64,000 bases of DNA from Hymenobacter cellulosivorans (GTDB lineage: Bacteria > Bacteroidota > Bacteroidia > Cytophagales > Hymenobacteraceae): NCBI RefSeq assembly GCF_022919135.1, contig NZ_CP095049.1:1674001-1738000 (forward strand), given 5' to 3'. Shown one piece after another: positions 52,582 through 60,201 of the stretch; within the stretch, counting starts at the first letter, position 1; each line of letters begins with the position of its first letter. The notes under the pieces were generated by a model. It was not told the origin of the DNA. It saw only the letters and a program-made list of their open reading frames with translations, and ran no database searches. The position numbers were made by a program, and so were the translations under genes.

Positions 52582-53871
52582 ATGGCTGCTGATACTTCGC
52601 CCACATCCCACGACCCGTACGCGGCACTCCGAATTCCTGATTTTCGTCGGCTGATTTCGGCCCGGGTGTGTTTCACGGTGGCTACCAGAGTGCAGGGCCT
52701 GGTGGTAGCCTGGCAGATCTTCCGGCTGACCAACGACCCGTTGGCCTTGGGCTTCATCGGGCTGGCCGAGGCGCTGCCCAGCATTGGCGTCTCGCTGTAC
52801 GCCGGGCACGTAGCCGATTCGGTGAAGCGCAAAAACATCATTATCGTGACCGTGGCGGTGCTGCTGCTGTGCGCGGCGGCGCTCTGGGCGCTGGCCTCGC
52901 CGGCGGGCTTGCCGCTGCTGGCCAAGGGCTCGTTGTACACGCTGCCGCTGTACGTAGTTATCTTTATCAGCGGCATTGCCCGCGGGTTTCTGGGGCCGGC
53001 CTTGTTTTCGTTTATGCCCCAGCTGCTGCCTAACCGGGATAAGCTGGCCAACGCCATTACCTGGAACAGCACGACCTATCAGGCCTCGGCGGTGCTGGGG
53101 CCGGCCATTGGCGGCTATCTGGTGGCCCACCTGGGCGTGGCCAACTCCTACGCCGTGGCTACGGCCTTGCTGCTGCTGGCTTTGCTGCAATTTGCTGGTA
53201 TTGCCTCACGGCCCTTGCCGCCGCGGGAGGGTGAAAAGCTGAGCTTGCAGGAAAGCGTGCTGAGCGGGCTGAAATTCATTTTCAGCAATCAGCTGGTGCT
53301 GGCGGCCCTGGCACTGGATATGTTTGCCGTGCTCTTCGGCGGGGCCGTGGCGCTGCTGCCGGTATTTGCCGTGGATATTCTGCACGTGGGGGCGGCCGGG
53401 CTGGGCCATCTGGAGGCGGCGCCGGCCGTGGGCTCGGTACTGATGGCCGTAGTGCTGACGTATTTCCCGCTCAAGCGCCACGCCGGGCGTAAGCTCCTGT
53501 GGGCCGTGGCCGGCTTCGGGGCCGCTACCATTGCCTTTGCCTTGTCCACCAATTTCTGGCTGTCGTTGGGACTACTGTTTCTGACGGGCGTCTTCGATTC
53601 GGTATCGGTGATTGTGCGCTCCACGCTGATTCACACCTACACGCCGGAATACATGAAGGGCCGAGTCTCGGCCGTCAACAATATCTTCATTGGGTCGAGC
53701 AACGAAATCGGGGCCTTCGAATCGGGGGCGGCGGCCAAGCTCATGGGGGTGGTGCCCTCGGTGGTGTTTGGCGGCATCATGACCATTGTGGTGGTGCTCT
53801 TTACAACCTGGCGGGCCGACAAGCTGCGGAGCCTGGATATGACCCCGCCCAAGCCTGAGCCGGTAGCCTAG
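52582..53871 (+). CDS. MFS transporter (EntS-like exporter)
   Basis: A 429-residue major facilitator with about 12 hydrophobic segments. Between helices 2 and 3 it has the family loop GHVADSVKRKNIIIVTVAVL. The closest group is the EntS/enterobactin-exporter-like transporters (DUF894 type), with AITWNSTTYQASAVLGPAIG as a typical helix 5 sequence. The ATG at 52582 is chosen; the extension from 52528 overlaps the promoter. The substrate is unknown. Confidence 0.9.
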   Translation: MAADTSPTSHDPYAALRIPDFRRLISARVCFTVATRVQGLVVAWQIFRLTNDPLALGFIGLAEALPSIGVSLYAGHVADSVKRKNIIIVTVAVLLLCAAALWALASPAGLPLLAKGSLYTLPLYVVIFISGIARGFLGPALFSFMPQLLPNRDKLANAITWNSTTYQASAVLGPAIGGYLVAHLGVANSYAVATALLLLALLQFAGIASRPLPPREGEKLSLQESVLSGLKFIFSNQLVLAALALDMFAVLFGGAVALLPVFAVDILHVGAAGLGHLEAAPAVGSVLMAVVLTYFPLKRHAGRKLLWAVAGFGAATIAFALSTNFWLSLGLLFLTGVFDSVSVIVRSTLIHTYTPEYMKGRVSAVNNIFIGSSNEIGAFESGAAAKLMGVVPSVVFGGIMTIVVVLFTTWRADKLRSLDMTPPKPEPVA

Positions 53872-53928
53872 ACCGGAATTATGTAGCATAAGTATGTGAG
53901 GGAAGCGTAGCCAGAACGCTATATAGTG

Positions 53929-53936
53929 TAGATTTG
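53929..53936 (+). promoter_or_regulatory. -7 promoter element of the FecI-like sigma gene
   Basis: TAGATTTG, exact match to TAnnTTTG, 55 bp before the ATG. Confidence 0.5.
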
Positions 53937-53990
53937 CCCCCGAATTATGCCACTTCCCGGCACCTTATGGCTTAGCGGCCACCCCGCGCT

Positions 53991-54572
53991 ATGGCTACTT
54001 CCGATACCTCCGACGCGTTAGAAGCGCGGCTGGCCCACTTACGGGCCACCGACGCCGAAGCCTTTATGGAGGTGCTGTTCCGGGAATTCTACCGCCCTTT
54101 GGGCAACGTGATTCAGCGGGTCGTGAAAGATAAGGAAGCCACCGAGGACCTGTTGCAGGACGTGTTTCTGCGCATCTGGAACGGCCGCGAGACGCTGGTT
54201 ATCAGCACTACCTACCGGGCCTACCTGTACCGGGCGGCCCTGAATGCGGCCCTGCGCTACCAGGAGCGGGGCCAGCGGCAAGTAGCCTGGGACGATGCCC
54301 CGGCCGCCGCCGAGCCCCGCGAAGACAATGCCCTGCACGCTCTCTACCACCGGGAAGCCGAAGACTCAGTGGAAGCCGCCCTCGACCAACTGCCGCCCCA
54401 GTGCCGGGTGGTGTTCACGATGAGCCGCTACGAGGAAATGAGCTACCAGGAAATTGCCGACACCCTGGAAATTTCCCCTAAAACCGTGGAAAACCAGATG
54501 GGCAAGGCCCTGCGCATTATGCGGCAGCAGCTCAGCAGCGTGCTCAAAAACCTGTATTCATTGCTGCTGTAG
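53991..54572 (+). CDS. FecI-like ECF sigma factor
   Basis: A 193-residue sigma-70 family factor of the Bacteroidota FecI type: KEATEDLLQDVFLRIWNGRE (region 2), and YEEMSYQEIADTLEISPKTV with ENQMGKALRIMRQQL (region 4). Its region 4 and Leu-rich tail are typical. FecR- and STN-bearing genes lie downstream on the same strand, so it may be the sigma partner, although four genes intervene. This link is an inference. Confidence 0.92.
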   Translation: MATSDTSDALEARLAHLRATDAEAFMEVLFREFYRPLGNVIQRVVKDKEATEDLLQDVFLRIWNGRETLVISTTYRAYLYRAALNAALRYQERGQRQVAWDDAPAAAEPREDNALHALYHREAEDSVEAALDQLPPQCRVVFTMSRYEEMSYQEIADTLEISPKTVENQMGKALRIMRQQLSSVLKNLYSLLL

Positions 54573-54672
54573 CGTGGCTTAGAAAAATATTTTCGCAGCG
54601 GCGTAGGGGTAGGAGCCGGGTTGCGGATCAGAGAGGAAAGCATTCATTTCCTGACCTCAACTTTTTCCGGCT

Positions 54673-55401
54673 ATGAAAAACCTCTTCTGCCTCAGCCTAC
54701 TGACTTTGACCCTGGGCCTGACCGCCTGTGACTGCGACGACGTCTTCCCCGACAAAGTAACCGGCAGCGGCCCGGTGGTAACCGAAAACCGCACCGTGGC
54801 CAACTTCTCCCGTCTCGACCTGAACGTGGATGCTGAAGTATTCTTAACCCAGGGGCCCAGCCAAACGGTGCGCGTAGAGGCACAGCAAAACATCCTGGAT
54901 GTGCTGCAAACCAACGTGAGCGGCGAAAAGCTGTCCATCCGCTACGGCCGGGTAAATGTGCGCCGGCACGAGCCCGTCAAGGTGTTTATCGTGACACCGA
55001 GCCTGAGCGACGTGGCCGTGTCGGGCTCGGGCAACGTGGTGGGGCAAAGCGCCTGGCGGACCGATAACCTGGACCTGAGCCTGTCGGGCTCGGGCGGTAT
55101 CGAACTGGCTGTGACCGGAACCCAGAACCTGCGCACCGATATTTCGGGCTCGGGGAAGGTGCGCCTGGCCGGCGATGCCCGCCGCGCTGACGTGCATATC
55201 AGCGGCTCGGGGGCCGTCGAGGGCTACCCGCTGACGGTACAGCAGGCTGAGGTCAGCCTGAGTGGCTCGGGCAGCACCTACCTGACCATTACCCAAGCCC
55301 TGAATGCCTCCATCAGTGGTTCGGGCAAAGTCTACTACCGGGGCCGGCCCAGCGTGACGGCCCACACCTCCGGCTCAGGCCGGGTAGTAGATGCCAACTA
55401 G
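54673..55401 (+). CDS. DUF2807 (GIN domain) lipoprotein
   Basis: A 242-residue lipoprotein (LTLTLGLTAC lipobox) with a head GIN domain: VTGSGPVVTENRTVANFSRL, then six-fold repeated SGSG turns (SGSGNVVG, SGSGGIEL, SGSGKVRL, SGSGAVEG, SGSGSTYL, SGSGKVYY) forming a beta-helix. DUF2807 proteins are envelope components of unknown role, often next to ECF sigma factors. It lies 100 bp after the sigma gene. Confidence 0.9.
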   Translation: MKNLFCLSLLTLTLGLTACDCDDVFPDKVTGSGPVVTENRTVANFSRLDLNVDAEVFLTQGPSQTVRVEAQQNILDVLQTNVSGEKLSIRYGRVNVRRHEPVKVFIVTPSLSDVAVSGSGNVVGQSAWRTDNLDLSLSGSGGIELAVTGTQNLRTDISGSGKVRLAGDARRADVHISGSGAVEGYPLTVQQAEVSLSGSGSTYLTITQALNASISGSGKVYYRGRPSVTAHTSGSGRVVDAN

Positions 55402-55429
55402 CCTGGGCGAGGCTTCCGGCAAACTTTTA

Positions 55430-55491
55430 CAAACGGACAGGGCCGTTTGCCCAAATCGACGGGACCTTTTTCAAAATCGTCCCGTCGATTT
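55430..55491 (+). terminator. Two adjacent hairpins between DUF2807 gene and TonB receptor
   Basis: CAAACGG/CCGTTTG (55430-55436, 55443-55449) and the 13-bp perfect stem AAATCGACGGGAC/GTCCCGTCGATTT (55453-55465, 55479-55491). T-runs are weak; may attenuate or insulate the downstream receptor gene. Confidence 0.55.
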
Positions 55492-55605
55492 CAAAAATGA
55501 ACGGGTTCGTTTTTTCGCCTCTCTGACAGTATTTATGCCGCTGGCCCGTCTGTCCAGCCAATGCTCACTCTTCTCTTTGTCTGAACTTCATTTGCTCGTG
55601 TAGCT

Positions 55606-57975
55606 ATGCTTCGACTTATCACGCTTTTATCCCTGCTGTTTCTCCTGCTGACCCCTGTTGTCTGGGCGCAGCCAACGGGCCCGGCCGCTACCGGCAAGGT
55701 AACGGTGAGCGGTTACCTCAAAGATGCCGCCAACGGCGAGGCCCTGGTGGGCGCTACGGTGGTGGTGAAAAGCATTGGGGTGGGCGCCACAGCCAATGAG
55801 TACGGCTTTTATTCTCTGACCTTGCCCAGGGGCACTTACACCATTACCTATACTTTTCTGGGCTATGAGCCCCAAAACGTGACGCTTACGCTAAGTGAAA
55901 ACGTAACCCGCTCTATCCGGCTCGGCGCCCAGGGCCTGCAAACCGGCGAAGTAGTGGTAACCGGACGCAAGCCCGACGAGAACGTGCGCAGCACCGAAAT
56001 GGGCACCAACCGCCTGGATATGAAAACCGTGAAGCTGGTGCCGGCTTTGCTGGGCGAAGTCGACGTGATTCGCAGCATTCAACTCCTGCCCGGCATCAGT
56101 ACGGTGGGCGAGGGAGCCTCGGGCTTCAACGTGCGCGGTGGGGGCGTGGACCAAAACCTGATTCTGCTCGACGAGGCCCCGATTTACAACGCCTCCCACT
56201 TGTTTGGCCTGTTCTCGACCTTCAACCCTGATGCCGTTAAGGACATCAAGCTGGTGAAGGGCGGCATCCCGGCCCAGTACGGTGGCCGGCTTTCCAGCCT
56301 GCTCGACGTGCGCATGAAGGAAGGCAACACCCAGCGCCTGGGCGTGAGTGGGGGCGTGGGGCTGATTATGTCGCGCCTGGCCGTGGAGGCGCCCATTGTG
56401 AAAGACAAAGGCTCGTTTATCGTGGCCGGGCGGCGCTCCTACGGGGACTTGTTCCTGAAGTTCGTGCCCGACCAGAAAGACAACCAGGCCTATTTCTACG
56501 ACCTCTCGGCCAAGGCCAACTACACCCTGGGCGAGAAGGACCGGCTCTACGTGTCGGGCTACCTGGGACGGGACGTGTTTGCCTTCGGCAAGGCCTTTAA
56601 GAATACGCTGGGCAACCGGACCGGCACCGTGCGCTGGAACCACGTGTTCAACTCCCGGCTGTTTGCCAACGTGACGGGCCTGGTCAGCAAGTACGACTAC
56701 GGCCTGGGTGTGCCTGAGGGCAACCAGTCGTTTGAGTGGAAGTCGAACATCGTCAATTACAGTCTCAAGGCCGACTTCAACTACTACCGCACGCCCCAGA
56801 GCACGCTCAACTTTGGGGTGAGCAGCATCTACTACACCTTCCTGCCCGGCCAAGTCACGCCGCTAAGCCCCACGTCTATCTTCCGGCCCATTGCCCTCGA
56901 CAACCAGCAGGCCGTGGAGTACGGAGCCTATATCGACAATGAGCAGACTTTTTCGCCCCGTCTTTCGGCCCAGTACGGCCTGCGCCTGAGCATGTTTGAC
57001 TACCTCGGCGGCGGCACCGTGTACGACTACGAAGGCCCCAACGGCCGCCAGAAAACCCCGGTCAACCCCCGGCAGTACGGCAGCGGCGAGGTCATTAAGC
57101 GCTACCCCAACCTGGAGCCCCGGGCCTCGCTGCGCTATGTCTTGACTGACAACAGCTCCTTGAAAGCCAGCTACAACCGCATGGTGCAGTACATCCATCT
57201 GGTGTCGAATACCACGGCTTCCTCGCCCCTAGACGTCTGGACGCCAAGCACCAAGAATATCAAGCCTGAGCACGCCGACCAAATTGCGCTGGGGTACTTC
57301 CGCAACTTCCAGGACAACGCCTACGAAGCCTCGGTGGAAGTATACGGCAAGCGCATGGACAACCAGATTGACTACATCAACGGGGCCAATACGCTGCTGA
57401 ATAAGAACCTGGAAGCCGAGCTGCTTTACGGTCGGGGCCGGGCCTACGGGGCCGAGTTCTACGCGAAAAAGAACGAGGGCAAGATGACGGGCTGGATCAG
57501 CTACACCCTGAGCCGCTCGGAGCGCCAGATAGACGGCATCAACAACAACGACTGGTACGTGAACAAGTACGACAAGACGCACTACCTCTCGGTGGTCGGC
57601 ATCTACACCCTGTCGCCGCGCTGGACGGTGTCGGGCACGTTCAACTACAGCACCGGCATTGCCACCACCTTCCCCGACTCCCGCTACGTGTACCAGGGCC
57701 TGGTAGTGCCCAACGTGAACGGCGACGTGCGCAACAACTACCGCGTGCCGGCCTACCACCGCCTCGACTTGGCCGCCACTCGGGAAGGCAAAATTGACCC
57801 CAGTAAGCGCTGGCACAGCAGCTGGACCTTCTCGGTTTATAATGCTTATGCCCGCCGCAACGCCTACAGCATCTATTTCCGCCAGAACGAGGACAACCCG
57901 GCCAAAACCGAGGCCGTGCGCCTGGCCGTGTTCGGCTCCGTGCTGCCTTCGGTGTCTTACAACTTCAACTTCTAA
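55606..57975 (+). CDS. TonB-dependent receptor with CarboxypepD-like N-terminal domain
   Basis: A 789-residue outer-membrane receptor: signal peptide, a carboxypeptidase-regulatory-like domain (VSGYLKDAANGEALVGATVV, about residues 34-53), a TonB-box-like TGEVVVTG (about 112), plug (SGFNVRGGGVDQNLILLDEA) and a beta-barrel ending SYNFNF. There is no STN domain, so it lacks the usual part that talks to FecR. It is paired with a DUF4249 lipoprotein gene 29 bp downstream, a pairing common in Bacteroidota. The imported substrate is unknown. Confidence 0.93.
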   Translation: MLRLITLLSLLFLLLTPVVWAQPTGPAATGKVTVSGYLKDAANGEALVGATVVVKSIGVGATANEYGFYSLTLPRGTYTITYTFLGYEPQNVTLTLSENVTRSIRLGAQGLQTGEVVVTGRKPDENVRSTEMGTNRLDMKTVKLVPALLGEVDVIRSIQLLPGISTVGEGASGFNVRGGGVDQNLILLDEAPIYNASHLFGLFSTFNPDAVKDIKLVKGGIPAQYGGRLSSLLDVRMKEGNTQRLGVSGGVGLIMSRLAVEAPIVKDKGSFIVAGRRSYGDLFLKFVPDQKDNQAYFYDLSAKANYTLGEKDRLYVSGYLGRDVFAFGKAFKNTLGNRTGTVRWNHVFNSRLFANVTGLVSKYDYGLGVPEGNQSFEWKSNIVNYSLKADFNYYRTPQSTLNFGVSSIYYTFLPGQVTPLSPTSIFRPIALDNQQAVEYGAYIDNEQTFSPRLSAQYGLRLSMFDYLGGGTVYDYEGPNGRQKTPVNPRQYGSGEVIKRYPNLEPRASLRYVLTDNSSLKASYNRMVQYIHLVSNTTASSPLDVWTPSTKNIKPEHADQIALGYFRNFQDNAYEASVEVYGKRMDNQIDYINGANTLLNKNLEAELLYGRGRAYGAEFYAKKNEGKMTGWISYTLSRSERQIDGINNNDWYVNKYDKTHYLSVVGIYTLSPRWTVSGTFNYSTGIATTFPDSRYVYQGLVVPNVNGDVRNNYRVPAYHRLDLAATREGKIDPSKRWHSSWTFSVYNAYARRNAYSIYFRQNEDNPAKTEAVRLAVFGSVLPSVSYNFNF

Positions 57976-58004
57976 GCTTCGGCTTGCTTACCATACCAGT
58001 GCTT

Positions 58005-58847
58005 ATGAAACGTATAGCTGCTTTTCTGTTTGCCGCCGGCCTGCTTTCCCTTTCCAGCTGCGTTGATGTAGTCGACGTAAAAATTCCCGAAGGCAAGCCC
58101 CTGCTGGCCGTCGAAGGGGAAATCACCGACCAGCCCGGCCCATACTACGTCACGCTCACCAAGACGGCTCCTTACTTCGACGAGGCCGAGTTACCCCGCG
58201 TAACCGGCGCCGTGCTGACGCTGGAAGACAGTGAGGGCAACCGCGAAACGCTGAAGGAAATCAGCCCGGGCCGCTACGCTACCAGCACGCTGCGGGGTAA
58301 AATCGGCAACCAGTACGTGCTGACCATTAAGGCCGAAGGGGAGGAATACCGGGCCGAAACCGAAATCCGCCGCACGCCCGAAATCGACAGTATCCGGGCC
58401 GAGTACCGGGCCAAGTCGCCGACCGACGACGAGGGTTACTACATCCTCTACTACGGCGAGGAACTGCCCGGCGTGGGCGACTACTACCGGTTTACGGTGT
58501 ACCACAACGGCCGGCAGCTCAACCAGCCCGGCGACCTGATTGTGACCAACGACGAAATGGTGGACGGCAAGTACATCAACGGCGTGGAGCTGACCGACGA
58601 GGAAGGCGCGGGCGGCGTTCCGTTCAAAAAGGGCGACAAAGTGCGCGTCGAAACCATGTCCATTCCGCGCGACTATTTTTACTTCCTGAACGAAATGGAA
58701 ACCCAAATCAACAACGTGGGCTTGTTTGCCACTCCGCCGGCCAACGTGCGTACCAACGTCCGCAACGTGCAGCCCGGCTCCGAGAAAGTTGCGGTGGGCT
58801 ACTTCGCCGGCCACACCCTGCGCGCCGATTCCTTGGTGATTGAGTAG
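58005..58847 (+). CDS. DUF4249 lipoprotein, partner of the TonB receptor
   Basis: A 280-residue lipoprotein (LLSLSSC lipobox) with beta-rich DUF4249: VVDVKIPEGKPLLAVEGEIT, PGPYYVTLTKTAPYFDEAEL and C-terminal strands. DUF4249 proteins are surface or periplasmic partners of this receptor type, probably helping substrate capture; experimental data are scarce. The ATG at 58005 fits the signal peptide. It lies immediately after the receptor. Confidence 0.88.
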   Translation: MKRIAAFLFAAGLLSLSSCVDVVDVKIPEGKPLLAVEGEITDQPGPYYVTLTKTAPYFDEAELPRVTGAVLTLEDSEGNRETLKEISPGRYATSTLRGKIGNQYVLTIKAEGEEYRAETEIRRTPEIDSIRAEYRAKSPTDDEGYYILYYGEELPGVGDYYRFTVYHNGRQLNQPGDLIVTNDEMVDGKYINGVELTDEEGAGGVPFKKGDKVRVETMSIPRDYFYFLNEMETQINNVGLFATPPANVRTNVRNVQPGSEKVAVGYFAGHTLRADSLVIE

Positions 58848-58851
58848 GTAT

Positions 58852-59010
58852 CTAGTTATTTGTTGCTAGTTATCAGTTCTTCGGTTTGGTTACTTACTGC
58901 CTTCATCATGTAGAGTTCTTCTGGAATCAATGGCATATTTGTGTTCCCGCTTACCGTTCAGCTCCTGGACTAACGCGGCTAACAACTGACAACTAATAAC
59001 GAACAACTAG
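58852..59010. repeat. CTAGTTGTT-family inverted repeat before fecR
   Basis: Arms 58852-58878 and 58984-59010 are complementary in 22 of 27 positions and all differences are transitions. The loop is 105 bp and contains no gene. It ends one base before the FecR start codon. Confidence 0.7.
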
Positions 59011-59011
59011 C

Positions 59012-60136
59012 ATGCTCCACCCCGAAGCTGAGGCGCCCTGGGATTTGCTGGCCAAACACTTGGCTGGCGAAGCCACGCCCGGTGAGTTGGAGCAGCTGCG
59101 CACCTGGGTTTCGGCCGACCCCAAGCGCCTGGGCCTGCTCACCGACGCCACCCGGGCCTGGGAGCGGACCGGCGCGGCCACCGTCGCCGACTTGTTTAGC
59201 GACGCGGATGTGGAAGCAGCCTGGCAACGGTTCCGGCCGAAAATGACCGGGGCCAAACCCGCCGCCGAAACCCAACCACCACTACGAGTAGTGCGCTCAG
59301 AGCGGGCCACTTCCACCTCCGCCGAGGCCGAGCAGGAAGCCAAAATCATTCCGCTGCGGCCCAATCCGCTACCTTCCCTGTTGCGCATTGCGGCCACTAT
59401 TCTGCTGCTAATAGGGGTGGTGTACGCCATGCAGAACTACCGGCGCGAACTGCTGCCCACCCCGCCCGTGGCCGTATCGGCGGGCTCCCAGAAGCGCCTG
59501 GTAGCCCTGCCTGACGGCAGCAAAGTCTGGCTCAACAAGCACTCGACGCTGGAATACGCCGCCGACTTTAGCGGGGGCAGCGGCCGGGAAGTAAAACTCA
59601 CCGGCGAAGCCTTCTTCGAGGTGCAGAAAGACCCCGAGAATCCCTTCACGGTACTCAGCGCGGAGTCGCGCACCCGGGTGCTGGGCACCTCGTTCAACGT
59701 GCGCGCCTATGCGGCCGAAGACTCGGTGGAAGTGTCGGTGGTGACGGGCAAGGTGGCCTTTGCCAGCCGTTCCACCCACCAGGATTCAGTGCTGCTCACG
59801 CCGGGTATGCGGGGCGTGCTGCTGACGTCGGCGGCGGCCAACGTGCCGGTGTCGGTGCGGCAGACGGCCACCGCCGACGCCAACTTCCGGGCCTGGCAAA
59901 CCGATGAGCTGGTGTTCGACAATACTTCCCTGGCGCAGGTCATCCGGACGCTGCGCACTACCTTCGGCACCACCATCACCGTGGCTGACAGAGACCTGCT
60001 CAAATGCCGCTTCACGGGTACATTCCGCCAGCCCAACCCGGCGGAGGTGCTGCAAGTGGTAAGCGTAGCGACTAATGCCACGCTGGCCGGCGACGCCCTC
60101 AACGGCTACATCCTCGGCGGCAAAGGCTGCGAGTAA
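59012..60136 (+). CDS. fecR: FecR family anti-sigma / signal transducer
   Basis: An inner-membrane regulator that binds an ECF sigma factor inside and an STN domain outside. The 374-residue protein has a cytoplasmic N-terminal part, one transmembrane helix (LLRIAATILLLIGVVYAM, about residues 124-141), the FecR domain (GSQKRLVALPDGSKVWLNKH and FFEVQKDPENPFTV), and a C-terminal DUF4974 domain (LVFDNTSLAQVIRTLRTTFG). Its start codon follows an inverted repeat. The STN-bearing partner gene is 65 bp downstream. Confidence 0.93.
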   Translation: MLHPEAEAPWDLLAKHLAGEATPGELEQLRTWVSADPKRLGLLTDATRAWERTGAATVADLFSDADVEAAWQRFRPKMTGAKPAAETQPPLRVVRSERATSTSAEAEQEAKIIPLRPNPLPSLLRIAATILLLIGVVYAMQNYRRELLPTPPVAVSAGSQKRLVALPDGSKVWLNKHSTLEYAADFSGGSGREVKLTGEAFFEVQKDPENPFTVLSAESRTRVLGTSFNVRAYAAEDSVEVSVVTGKVAFASRSTHQDSVLLTPGMRGVLLTSAAANVPVSVRQTATADANFRAWQTDELVFDNTSLAQVIRTLRTTFGTTITVADRDLLKCRFTGTFRQPNPAEVLQVVSVATNATLAGDALNGYILGGKGCE

Positions 60137-60201
60137 CCCGAGTCGGGCCGCCTGACTTCTGGCTTTCCGACTTTCCTGCTTTAATCTTCACTTCCGCGGC
60201 T

